A DNA stretch of 64,000 nt from NCBI GenBank assembly GCA_008711295.1, contig VUYV01000228.1:527715-591714 (forward strand), read 5' to 3'. The translations under genes and the position numbers were made by a program. The notes beneath the pieces are model-generated. The model worked only from the letters and a program-made list of their open reading frames with translations. It made no database searches and had not been told where the DNA came from. Positions 1-11,770 of the stretch are shown here, one piece after another (position 1 is the stretch's first letter; each line of letters opens with the position of its first letter). This stretch comes from Anarhynchus alexandrinus (Eukaryota > Chordata > Aves > Charadriiformes > Charadriidae).

Positions 1-562
1 ACTATAACCCTCCTTTTCTTCCTTGTAGAGGTGGTCTTAATTTGGTGAGTATGCCTATCTGGTCCTGGCGGCTCCTGTGATGTATTAGGATAGTCGGCCT
101 TGATGTCCTTAGGCTGTTCTACCTTGCTCAGGGCCTCATACCTGTTGTACAACGGTACCAGAAGGGGGGAGGCAGGCAAGGAGGGGGCTCACTTGCTGCG
201 CTTGGCACGGACTTGCCTCCATTCTCCATTTTCCAGAAGGCCTTCCATCCCTTCAGCCCTACCGGGCAGGGAGATGACACCCCTATGGTCATTCTTAATT
301 TCTGGTGTCTGGCGTGGTCTCTCTTTCAAGGAGCTTAAGGCCTGGGTCCACCAGTCTATTTCTTTCTCACTGTCCCTGATACTCCTCAGTCGCTCGACCT
401 CATCCCTGAGCTCTGCCACCAGGCTTAGCAGGTCGTCCACTTGCTCACACCTCTCACAGCAGTTGTTACCGCTGTCACATGTAAGCGGTGCAAGGCTGTG
501 GCACTCCCTGCAGCCTGAGGCTTGGGTGCCTGTATGTTTTCTAGGGTGCACTGTCTGTGTTA
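1..562 (-). mobile_element. CR1 LINE fragment, ORF1 region (continues off left edge)
   Basis: Non-LTR retrotransposon remnant read on the minus strand. What is visible is the middle of CR1 ORF1; the element's downstream part (end of ORF1, ORF2, 3' tail) would lie left of position 1, outside the window. The 5' limit near 562 abuts a TA-rich simple repeat, as expected for a 5'-truncated CR1 insertion, although the exact junction is blurred by that repeat. The family call rests on a cysteine-rich stretch, an acidic coiled-coil-like stretch and a basic stretch (KKRRVI) at the window edge, which in bird CR1 ORF1 comes just before the GDS box of the SGNH esterase domain. Family membership is recalled knowledge; the frame and motifs are seen. 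Confidence 0.8.
1..562 (-). pseudogene. CR1 ORF1 protein remnant, one in-frame stop
   Basis: CR1 ORF1 encodes an RNA-binding, self-associating protein thought to package the element's RNA; many copies also carry an SGNH-type esterase domain. In this minus-strand frame a cysteine cluster spaced C-x2-C-x7-C-x5-CC-x2-C lies at about 447-512. It is followed by a heptad-like charged stretch beginning EQVDDLLSLVAELRDEVERL (about 354-446) and the conserved-looking EIDWW. A TGA at 189-191 interrupts the frame, but the same frame then stays open to position 1 (PLYNRYEAL, then RKKRRVI). The sense reading upstream of about 562 is only translated TA repeat, so it is not part of the protein. One stop in about 185 codons points to a moderately old, non-functional copy. 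The esterase catalytic GDS motif would fall just beyond the window edge. Confidence 0.75.
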
Positions 563-643
563 ATATATATATATATATAAAATTATATATAATAACAGTG
601 TATATATATATTATTATATATAATAACAGTAACATTTTTCTGC
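562..643. repeat. TA-rich microsatellite with 31-bp tandem unit
   Basis: A (TA)n tract at 562-579 is followed by two copies of an 18-bp word ending AATAACAGT (582-599 and 613-630), giving a period of 31 bp. It sits exactly at the 5' edge of the CR1 ORF1 fragment. Confidence 0.85.
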
Positions 644-3600
644 TTGGATGCAGCATGAAAGGACCATATGTTTGACATAGAGGGATCACAAGTGTGATCC
701 TCCAATATCCTTTTCCACAGCATATGATGTAATTTTAATGCAACATGTTGTTCTGTCTTGTGATACAAGAACAAATTAGCAATAATTGTTGATTTTTCAG
801 AGGTCTGCTTGACTTTTTAAATCAAGATTTAATTTCTAGAAAACAACCTTTTTCCAGGCTTGGTACTTCAATTGCAAGTAGAAGAATTTACTGAGGTCAT
901 TTTTGTAGTTGGGGTGAAGGCATAGCTGAATGGTAGCTTTTGCATTCTTTATTTAGTGCTTTTATCCATGTAAGAAACACTGCAGTGTGGCTGTTGAGAA
1001 TGTTAGAAAAAACTAAAATGGTGGGGGTTTCATCTTCTAGTTGAAGCATTACAGCAGAAATTTATCTGATGCTATATTAGAAATATTGTTTATAGAATCA
1101 GAATACAGATGCAAATTGAAAATAAGTTTTCTAATTTTAGCTCTCACGCTGGCTTGCAGTGTTCCTAGAAATATGAGTTAACTGTCTGAGATGAAAGAAT
1201 AGAAGCATAAATTGAGGATCTCTGAATATTTGTCCAATGGCAAACCCCCCCAGAAAAGACTGGTTCTAAGTCTGTGTAGCTTTCCTCAGAATTTGTCAAG
1301 CCGTTTCCCTTAGCTGCCCTTGATGGGATGGAGTTTCTAATTCCCATTTTGGTAAATAGAAAGTTTTGTTTAGGTACTAAGAGTCATAATGGCCATCACA
1401 GGAATTGCTGTTTAGTCTGTTTCAAAATTTCATTGTTTGCTTTCCCTTGAACTTTATTTTGCAATTATAATCTTGCCTTCTGCCATTGTTGTATAAACAA
1501 TCATGCTACAGCTATGCCTATGGCATTTCTCTGAGCAGTGTGTCAGTGTCATCTATCCTAAGACAAATTGTCCTTGCTTTACTCTTACAAATACTTACAT
1601 AGAAATAGAACAGTTCATTGTTATTAGGCATTTCCTTGCTTGAAATAATTTCCCTTTTATTATATTACATTCATTGAGGTATTGCTCTGAATTTTAATAA
1701 GAATTAGTAGAATTTGTAGGAAATTTTATTACTAGAAGTTGTGTGAATGACTGCAGCATTTACTAAAAATGTGAAAAATGGCATAATTTTTCAAAAGCAT
1801 AAGCCATGTTAGTAATAGGTTCCATCAATTAACATAATTGATTTGTATGAATAATATCTTTGTGGTGCTGATTTAATCTTTTTTTTTTTTTATTACTAGA
1901 TATAAACTAGTTTAGGATTCCTGCATTTGGAGAGAAAAATGGAAATTGAAGACTAATGGAAATTAGACTGAAGACTAACTAGAATTAATTCTATTACATT
2001 CTCTTTTGTATAGAAGTGTAGTGTATAAAGGCTGGTGATGTGTCAGTTTTCTTCACAATTTATTTATTTCTCTTTTCATTGTTGCATCATGCTAAAGAAA
2101 CATGGCTGTTTTTTTTTTTTCCTGTGATGTTCTGTCCTTTGGGATGGGTTTGGATTGGATTAAGGGGAAGTATTTTTCTTTCTTACGTACTATTATCTGT
2201 TATTTGGAAGAGAATTTTGAGTGACTGTAATGACTTTACTGCAAAAAATCCCTGGCAGTGGCAGGTCACTATACACCAGTAGCCTGCTTGTTTGGAAGAT
2301 AATGAGAAGGTTAGTGTTCTGCAAGGTCCCTAGGCAGTGCTTGAAATCAGGTACTGAAGAGGTGAATTCCTGTGTTACTCTTGATGTTGCTGTCTGGAAG
2401 GCAACCTGAGTAAAGAGGTTGCTGTCTACATCTCCTAGACTTAGCTCTCTGATCTTTTGCTCCATGTTTTTCCAGCCTAATGACTCTCCATACCTTTCTC
2501 TCTTGCATTGTCTTTCTTGAGGGAATGCGGTTAAAAAGAGGTCCATTGATTTCTCCAGCCTGCTGTGACTTAGTCATAGATCCAGGACTCTTTAAAGAGG
2601 GAACTTCAGCCCTCTTTTGGCTTATGTGTAGCAGTGGTGGGTAGCTTATGGTGTAACACAAGTCACTGTGTTCAGAGAATGCAATATATCTTTCAGTCAG
2701 TACACTAACGTCATATTAATTTCTCCCGTTCTCTTCCCATGTGTAGAAATTCATCAGTTGGTTTTATCCTCATGAGCTGTTAAATTTTAACTGTGTTGTA
2801 CTTAAGAGTGGGGAACAAGTGAATATTCCCTGAGTATTTATGTATTCATTTTTATTAAGTAGCTACTGCGGGTTCTTGAAAGGAACTACGCCTTTCCAGC
2901 ATTTTGATGTTACCAGTTGGTCACTGGGTTTCCATTTTCAGTTGTCTCATGGATTAAATGATTCTATAGGTGAGTAGTCTTTTCTTAAGGAACAAGAGAG
3001 AATTTTTTTTTCTATTCCTTTTAAAGTTTCTCTCTTTCAGCTGCCTTTCTCTCCTCTTTTGTCCCAGTGATCGGCCCAGCAGCTGGAGTGCCTGACTTGA
3101 CAGTCTAAAATTTGATCAGATGTCTTTTGGGACTGGGAGTGTGGAAGGATGTTATCTAAATAGTCTTCACACTTACTCCATTAGATGCATAAATGAAGTT
3201 TGTTTTGCGACTCCATTGTGTGTATTTGGTATGGACACTTGGATTTTCAAAACTCTGTCATTTTTATTTTCAGAAATCTTAAACACATCTGAGCTGCTCT
3301 CATTCATCTGGGATGTTAGCATCTGCTGCTACTGCAAGAATGGTACTTTCCTTTCCCTTTAATGGTCTTTCACAGATTCCCCTATGATTTTTATGTGTAG
3401 TCTTATATCTTGAGAGTTATCCCACTTTAAATTATATCAAGGCAACCTGGTGTCTCTGTTGGTTTTCCAATAAGGATGTAGATGTTTCACGTTTTCATTA
3501 GTACTAGCAGTATAGTAACTATCACATGTTATTTCTTTGTTGTTTTTTTTTTTTTTTAACCCTTTTAAATTCCCTTTGAATGCTCTGTAGTTGGGTTAAA

Positions 3601-6107
3601 GAATCTGGTTATTTTAGCCAATCAGAAAATAATCTAATTTTAACAATGTTTCATAATTTTGAAATATTTTTTCTTGAATATAAGTGGCTTAATTCCTATT
3701 TGGGTAACTCTAAAGTAATCCTTGCATTTAATCTTACTTCAGGTTAAATATGAGGTAGAGTTCCCCGTGACACAATTGTACAATCGCTATTTCTTGAGCA
3801 TCTGAGGATTTAGATCAGTGCAAAACTTGCTTCTTGCAGAGCAATATAATATATATTGCAAAATTGTGGTAATGTCATTCCTGCTCCATTCAAATACATC
3901 TGTATATGTTTTTTTCTGCACTGCAAACTTCAGGATAATAAAGACCTACGTGAAGTAGCTTAGATAACAGAGGTGCAGAAGGCATGGTAGCATGGAGTTT
4001 GTGTGCAGTAATGTAGCCTGCATCACATGGATTTCAGTAAATTATTGGAGGGTAGCATATAGTGGACAGTAATTGTGGAGCTCTAAACCACAGAAAGCCA
4101 GTTATGTTTGGGGGTGGCACAATATAAAAGTAGATTTATAGTAAAATGAGGAAAGAACCTGAGCCCTTGAGGGAAAAATAGGATAGCTATTTTTTGTTCT
4201 TTATTTCTGTGATCTTTAGTATTTAGCTCCTATCACCTTCTTTCACAGTGAGTTTCAGGACAGGGAGGAGAAGGAATTGAGATTCCTTCTTCTTTCCCCT
4301 TTGTTGCCAGCACTAGTGAAAGGTGTAGTAAACTACAGTTTACAAGCAGTAATGTCTGTAATGAAACTGGTCCATCTATAATGAAGGCATGAAACTCATT
4401 GTGTTCACATTTGATTTAAAAACAGGCCTGGTAATTCTTATGGACAAGTCACTGACAAGGGATCCCCCCAAATCTTAGTTTTGCTGCACGGCATGCGGTT
4501 GCAGTTGCACAGAAATGCATATTGATGATTTGTCTCCAAAACTACATTAGACCCAGGGCAAAATCAGACTTTATTAACTTACTACAAGTAGTGAGAAGTT
4601 TTATAGCAAGTTCTTGAGGTGTAATGTTATTGTTCAGAATGTTTGGACGGGTTTTTTAAGTTCAGCTTTTAGAATGGAAGTCATCGTCACTCAAGTCCTT
4701 TTGCCCTTTTTCGCGACCTTCCACAGATTCTTCAGTTGTCAGTGTAATCTCCAGGGAGAGGAAAAACAATTTTTCCATGGATATACTGCAGAAACACTTG
4801 AAGGGGACCATATCACTGTTACAAACATGCAGCACTTCAGAGTGTTCTCATGGGATGTTTGGCACTTGAGACCTTTTTCTTTTCTTGTAGTGTACCTCTT
4901 TGTGTCACAAGCTTTGTTCTGTGGAAAAATAATGGAAGGTAAATGAATTTTTACAGCTGCTGTTCTTCACTGAAAATGCTGAAGAACCATTAATTTTATT
5001 CTTATTTCTTTAGTAATGTGTGTTACTAAAAAGAATCAAGAATTCACTCCACAGAAACTGTTGGCAAAGTCAAGGAAAAAAAATATGTGGGTACCTAAGG
5101 CATGATGTAAAATCTTCGTAGGACTATTGCCATGACACCTAGTCATCCCGTATTCATAGATTCTAAATTATTCACCAGGCTGCAGGTGTCAGAGACAGGA
5201 TTATGTGACCCTGTGATGTAAACCAGAAGAGCTTCTGCAAGGAGTAAATCAAATACTGCACTGTACTACCATAAAAGTAAGTTCCTCTGAAGACGGATAA
5301 GCAAACAGAGGCCTTGTCTGCTAAGGTCTGGGACAGTAGTCAGATATTCTGAACAGAACAGAAACTGTGAAGGTTGTGTGAAGCTTAGGCCTTGTTGATT
5401 GAAAAACTACTTACAAGAATGGCTAAATTTGTTGCTGTTGATGGGATAAGGTGCAGAAAGCTGTACAAGATTTCCAACAAGCAGGTAACTAGCTCTTTGC
5501 TCAAATTCCTTATTTGTGGCCAAAAAAAGATGAGCTATAGATTTGCTTGAGCTACTAGAGAAAGTTACCTATTTTTGTAAAAATACTGAGTTATGAAGGA
5601 GGTATAGGTTGAACAGGAGAGCTAAGTCTTAGTTGTTGTGAACTTGGCTTTTCCCCCAGCCTGCCAGTTTAATCTTCTGTTTTCTCAAGTAATGTCACTG
5701 AAGTGCACAATTCACAGAGTGTTGTCAGCATCTGCTTCAGCATATGGTGGTACTGTGATAGGGCTTACCATACATACTAGCTTGAGCAAACAATATGAGG
5801 ACTGTAATAATTATCAACCCAACTTTAATTAGAAGTAGCCTTTGTTAGCTTGGGTTCCTTAAAATTTAGATCAAGGGCATGTCATTTTAACTTGCTTTAC
5901 ATTTGCATCAGGAAAGTGTGTATGTAGAGAATATATTGTACAATATTTTGTATTTTTCATATTTTATGTATTCTATCATATGATACAATCGTGCATCATG
6001 CACTATAGAATATAGTGTTATCTATTTTATAGTTTACTGATACTAATATGAGTAAATAAATATATGCATATGTAATGTAAAGTGTGGCTTATGACAACAT
6101 TGGGATT
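644..6107. other. AT-rich sequence without recognisable genes
   Basis: No coding frame here resembles a known protein; the longest frames (about 117 codons minus at 2193-2546, 110 codons plus at 4614-4946) look like chance. Contents are T-tracts (1879-1890, 3541-3558), AT-rich palindromic words at 5940-6065 and scattered polypyrimidine/AG sites. No LINE or LTR signature was recognised. An ancient, fully eroded repeat cannot be excluded by eye. Confidence 0.6.
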
Positions 6108-7550
6108 TATGGAGGTCACGTGGTCCAACGTGCCTGCTCAGGCAGGCTCATGTAAAGCACATTGCCCAAACCCACGTCCAGACAGCTTTAAAGATCTCCA
6201 AGTATGGAGACTCCACCAGCTCTCTGGGCAGCCTGTGCCAGTGCTTGGTCACCCTCACAGTAAATAAGTCTTTCCTGATGCTGGGGAGGAACCTCCCTCC
6301 CATGTTTCAGTTTGCGCACACTGGTACTGTCCCTGGGCACCACTGGAAATAGCCTGGCACCGTCCTCTGCGCAGCCTCCTTTCAGATATCTGTACAGCTT
6401 GATGAGATCTGCCCTGAGCCTTCTTTTCTCCAGGCTGAACAGCTCTCTCCACCTTTCCTCCTATGGGAGATGCTCCAGTCCCTTCATCATCTTAGTCCAG
6501 CCTTTGGATGGACCCTCTCCAGTATTCCATTTCTGTCTTTTACTGGAGAGTTCAGAACCAGACACAGTGCTCCAAGTGCAGCCCCAGCAGTAGCGCTGAG
6601 TAGAAGGGAAGGGTCACCTCCCTCAATTTGCTGGTAGCACTTTTCTAATGCAACTCAGAATACCAGTAGCCTTCTTTGTCACAAGGGTATGGTTTTGGCT
6701 CATGTTCAACTTGGTGTCCACCAGGACCCCCATGTCCTTTCTGCAGAGCTGCTCTCCAGCAGCATGTGTTGGTGCATAGGGTTGTTCCTGCTCAGGGGGT
6801 GGACTTTGCACTTCTCCTTATTGAAACTTCAGAGGTTCCCATCGGACCATTTCTCCAGCTTGTTGAGGTCCCTCTGGATGGCACAACAATACTCTGTCGT
6901 ATTAGTCACTCCTCTCAATATTGTATTTTTGGTAAACTTGCTGTGGGTACACTCTGCCCCATCATCAAGAACATTAATGAAGATGTTGAACAGATTTGCG
7001 CCCAGTAGGGACTCCTGGGGTACACTGCAAGTTACTGACCTCCAGCTAGGCTTTGCCTCACTAATCGCTACCCTCTGAGCCGAGACATTCAGCCAGTTTT
7101 TAGTCTCCCTCACCGTCTGCTCATTCAGCCCATACTTCATCAGCTTCTCTCTGGGTATCTGTCTGTGGGGAGGCAGTCTCAAAAGTCTCACTTAAGTTCA
7201 GATAGACACTATCTGCTGCTCTCCCCTTGTCTCTAGTCATCTTATTTTAGAAGGTTATAAAGTTGGTCAAGCATGACTTCCCCTTGGTGAATCCATGCTG
7301 ACTACTTCTGATCACCTTCTTGTCCTTCATGTGCCTGGAAATGGTTCCTAGGATTAGCTGTTCTGTCACATTCTCAAGGATCAAGGTGTGGCTGACCGGT
7401 CTGTAGTTCTCGTGGTCCTGCTTCTTGCCCTTCTTGAAGATATGAGTAACACTTGCTTTCCTCGAGTTCTCAAGCACCTCTCCCAATTACCATGATTATT
7501 CAAAGACTTATCAAGAGTGGCCTCATAATGACATCAGCAACTCCTGAGTT
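6108..7550 (-). mobile_element. CR1 LINE, 5'-truncated, strongly decayed
   Basis: CR1 copy on the minus strand covering the second half of ORF2 (reverse transcriptase) and the 3' end. The 3' terminus (near 6108) is recognisable on the plus strand as the reverse complement of the CR1 tail (GGTCACGTGGTCCAACG, then a CTGCTCAGGCAGG-like block), but the octamer repeats are eroded. The 5' limit near 7550 falls in the region that encodes the segment before the RT fingers, so roughly the last 1.4 kb of the element remains. Its sense fragments lie in several frames, so it is long dead. It differs in sequence type from the copies at 37-41 kb and 61 kb and belongs to another CR1 subfamily. Confidence 0.92.
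6623..7486 (-). pseudogene. CR1 ORF2 reverse-transcriptase remnant
   Basis: Broken RT coding sequence of the CR1 above. Fragments in order: 7247-7486 carries IFKKGKK, NYRPVS and QHGFTKGKSCLTN (RT fingers); 6829-7191 carries the palm with a degraded VPQGS box reading SVPQES at 7009-7023; the catalytic FADD box is replaced by FTKN at 6925-6936, so both catalytic aspartates are lost. 6623-6811 encodes the connection part (LGVLVDTKLNMSQ, then ILSCIR). Further C-terminal words such as [12 protein letters not shown] appear on the minus strand around 6405-6440. The intact family enzyme copies the element's RNA at the nicked target site; this copy cannot. Confidence 0.88.
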
Positions 7551-10500
7551 GTTTTAGAGTCATTTGTAACGGTATGATAAAGTTATTTAAGTTTCTTTAA
7601 GTTAAGGAGATTAAGTTTATTTATCCTTTGCAAATGAGGAAATCTGTATTCCTTTCTATTTTCAATTAGAATAAGGTGAAGCCATTAAAAATGGTCTTGT
7701 GTTTTATACCATTACAAACTAAGTGTGCGGGTTGCACATTTGCACGGCTTGAATTGAATAGTCAGCCCTCGGTTGCTGTAACAGGACTGTGGTCCCATAC
7801 CCTCCTGGTCCAGCTCACATTCCCCTGAGTCAGAAGCTGCATCTGCTCACTGAAGCAGCGAAGTAATGACCCCAGAAGCATTAGTATTTTGAAATGGCTT
7901 AGTGGAGTTCAGATGGCTTACCTTCTGCTTGCAAGGACATCAGATTTAAGCCAAGGTAAGCTGTGGGTATACACAGTCAAGAGGTGAGAGAGAGTCATGG
8001 AGGGGGAAGGAGAGAAACAGGTCTTATGTTTGACGGCAAAAAACTGTTAATTCAGTTCAGTAGTACGGAGAAACTGTTCTCTAATAAATGAGACTGAACA
8101 GTAACAGGATCAAAGCAATTAAATTTAGGAAGGAAGAAGAATATGTAATGATTCAGAGAAGAAAAACAAGTTTTAAAATCAGTAAGTTAATTACAGTGAC
8201 AGTTCCTTTAATATTTTTTAAGTGATTTTTGTCTTAATAAGGCAAGCATGTGAGTATTTAAGCATAGTAACAGTAGTTGTTTCAGGTACATTTCAGTTAG
8301 TTTTGCTGGTAAGTCTATATTTAATTTTATTTTGGTAATGTTTAAACATTGCTGAGAGATGTTAAGCAGTATAATTTACTATGTAATGGAGATTAAATAA
8401 CTGAAGTTTTTTTGTTTAATATTAAGCGAGTTTTCAGGATTACTGCTTTAAAAGCAGCTTGTTGTTTACAATGTAAATTATTGACACATTCTGAATATGC
8501 AAATCTTCATGGTTGTGCATCAGAATTTGAAGTAGCATCTCTCTTGCGAGTATTCTGGTTTTGTAATGAGGTATTGGTTCACTTTGTTGTAGTTCAGTTT
8601 TACAGAGCATGGCTTTGTTCATTCAGCAGTTTAGTCCCTTGCCTGCCAAGAGGATCCTGATGAGATCCAGTTTTCATTTTGAAGAACAGAAGCACTTTAA
8701 CACTGCAAAACAAACGTGCTTTCAAAATTATTACCACTAACTGCTGGCAGAGTGTCTGTCTTCCTTTGTCTGTTTCACTGCAAAATAGAGCATGTTTGTA
8801 CAGAGGGCTTTCTATGGTAACTTTGTTAGTATCAAAGATGCTGGTAATGCTTCTCCATTTCGCCATACCTGTGAACCTGTTTTTGAAGAGAGGAGTGGTT
8901 ATTTCTATCAGAGCACCGTCATCTCAGGCAGTATTTCAGTGTTCTGCAGCTCACAGAGCACATATATAGTAGTGAAGAGTCTCAGTTCTAACAATCCAAA
9001 ATCATTATATTCATTGGTAGTCATGAAGATTTCATACTTTTTGTGTTGTAATGTTGCTGGAGAGGACTTTAGAAAACGTGAGGTCACGTAACAAGACAAA
9101 TCTACTGTGAAACTTGAGACTTTGGCAATTGTAAGACAATGTAGCATTTCTATTATTGCTTTACCACAACGTAAAGTTTTATATAAATGAACAGTAAACA
9201 CAGAACTCCGTGACTGAGTCAGTGCAAGCATTGGGCAAATATATGTAAAGGTCAGTGTAACATTAGTTTAAATGAACCTTATTTTCCAGTCCTTTACGTT
9301 ATTTGAGCAAGCACACTTACTTCCCTAGTTGTGTGTTATGCAATAGCATTTGATTTACGAAGGATTTTAATGTTTTGATTGTATTAGGCACAGTGGGATT
9401 CTTTTGTGTGTATACTGTCAAAATGAGCTGGCACTAGATAAGAAAATAGTCAGAACAAACTAAAATTATAAAAACAGTGTGGGTTTTTTTTTTTCTATTT
9501 TTCCGAACTAAAACTGTAGGGAGTTTTTAACATCAGGTTATGGTGAGTTTCTTGACCATAGTGCTTCCAGCTGTTGCTTTAGAAAGGAATGCATGAGCCA
9601 CTTTAGTCTCACAGTACATTAATCACTAACACAGGGAGCTCGTTCTCCATGATATGACAAACAGAAATATGGCTCTGTTCCTGGAGGCAACACTGTATTT
9701 TGAAAACAACAAGATATTTGTGCATTCCCTTGGAGAAAAATGCAATTGTTTATGAAATCATTATGGCAATTACATTGCCATTCGTTTTCAGCATTCAGTT
9801 TCTTGGTAATGCTGTTTCCCATATAATCTGTAGAAGCATATATTATGCCTTTAATTTCCTCAATGTGGGATGTCATGTGCCACAAGAGAAAAAAAAAAGT
9901 GAACTTTGTAGTGTATCTAAGTAATTTCTATTGTGTTTTGTTCTTTCAAATGGTATTTAAAATAGCCATATTCTTAGACACAGAGTTGTGGTAGTTTTGC
10001 AGTTTCATAATTCTGAGATGATAGGTGCCTTCTATTTATTTGTAATGGTAGGTGATCTGATCCAATTAATAATGCTTTTTCCTTTGAAGCTATGCTTATA
10101 TTCTTTTTTGTGTGTTATATTTATTTCAGTCTGCTCATTTATTAACATTTCTGCCTGAAAAAGGCCATCACTTTTGTTTCTGTGCTCTCTTCATCCATTC
10201 TGTCATGTAAGCTACGTGCGTTTCTCTTACATGGTAACATTTTCTAACCCTTTACTGTTTTTTCTATGATCAGCTGCAGTAAAATTACTATGTCTATTGT
10301 GACTTCCAATGCTATTCTCTGTTTTAACATATTTGAAAGTCTCTTTAGGTCCTCCATGTATCCTCCTTTACATTCTAGTTCTGTGGTTGCTTTGGGACTT
10401 TGTACCCCTGCCCATTTTCACTCTCAGTGTTGTTCATCAAGTCATACTTCCTATCCATCACTAAATTATGCTTACTGTTTACATCATTGTTTTACAATGA

Positions 10501-11699
10501 TGGATTGTTTTTATCCATCATTGCTTTGTCCTGTGTAAAAACATAACTGGTTTTTTTCATTTGGAGAAAAGAATCCTTTTCCTGGACCTTTTCTTTTTAA
10601 AGGTTATTCTTTACTGTACTCTCAAGTGCATTTGGTATTGCATTTGTCACAGTGATTGATGTCTGGAAAGAGCTGTTCAAAGTTGTTTTTCAGGTGTCCT
10701 TTCTCCAGTCACTTGCATATTTATATTAGGCATTACTTTCCTTATTGTTCTATGTTTATTCTTATCTTTCACTATTATTCTTTTTATAATTTTGTAGTTA
10801 TTTTTATTATTATTCTAGTTAAAGCCGTGTCAGTATTCAGTGTCTTCTGAGTTCTCCTCTTTCTTTATCTTGTGTTTTGGTGTATTTTCTTTCTTTTGAG
10901 TTACAAAAAATTGCCATTTTATATTATGGTACTGTTTGTTGTGGTCTGCATTAGCATAAATCACATTCCAAAAGGGTGTGAGTCTTTTCTGATGGTGTAC
11001 ATAGATACACTTCCAATTCTGTGCTGGGGAGCAAACATAGAAGAAAGATCTGTTCCATCTATGATTTTTTTTTTTCCATTCTTTTTTCCCCTTGTTTTGT
11101 AAAAGGGGAAGAAGATTTTCTATAACTATTCAACACATTTCTTGTCTGTACACTGACTGAGCCTACCTATAGTCTTAGCCTGTTTTTTCTTCCTGTTTTC
11201 CTGTGTACTCTCAACAGTCTTCTTTTAGGTCATTATTTCATATTATTTGAGTCCGTTCTGGAATCAGGGGCTATTTTGTCTTCCTTCTGTTATGTCATCT
11301 TCCTTCTTGTATGTCCTGCAAAGTATGTGTTTCTTTTTGACAACTGTCTTTTGATATGTGTACTTAAGTGCTTTTTTGAGTTACTAACTCTAGGAAGCCA
11401 TTTTTCTTTTCTTTTTTTTTTTTTTTCCCCCTGAGAGAATAACCTTTCAACTAAGTCTGCTTCTGTGTTTTGTTCACTCTACTAATATTCGTTCCATAAA
11501 GTTAATGGAATCAGGATATGATTGTAGATTTTCTACACCTGTCTTGTGAATCTCTAGTACTTCATGTACTAGGTAACACTGACTGAGATTTGGTAACATG
11601 TTTAAACCTAAATTCTAATCACTGGTTGTGTATTCACGTGCTTGTTCCAACAGGATCTTGAATTTCAGTTAAGGCTCTGTGAGTAGGTTGTTGCAGGGC

Positions 11700-11770
11700 T
11701 GCTTCTTTTTGGTTTTGTTTTTTGGTTTTTTGTGTGTGTGTTTGTTTTCGGTTTTGTTTTTTTTTTTTCA
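11700..11770. repeat. T/G-rich low-complexity tract
   Basis: A run of GGTTTTGTTTT-like words with an internal (TG)n and a terminal T-tract. It is asymmetric, purine-poor sequence. Its minus-strand reading gives a meaningless K/Q/T-rich frame. Confidence 0.8.

Noticed and set aside
100..675. 191-codon plus-strand open frame
   Set aside because: Antisense shadow of the CR1 ORF1 remnant; its last third is translated TA repeat.
2193..2661. Two overlapping minus-strand frames of 117 and 104 codons
   Set aside because: Overlap in different frames, no recognised motif, no splice or start context; consistent with chance.
4732..4940. Open stretch after CCTTCCACAG ending before GTAAAT
   Set aside because: The acceptor is fair but the donor is weak and the downstream half translates a pyrimidine tract; similar arrangements occur repeatedly by chance.
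6312..7078. Plus-strand frames of 93-129 codons
   Set aside because: Antisense shadows of the CR1 RT remnant at 6108-7550.
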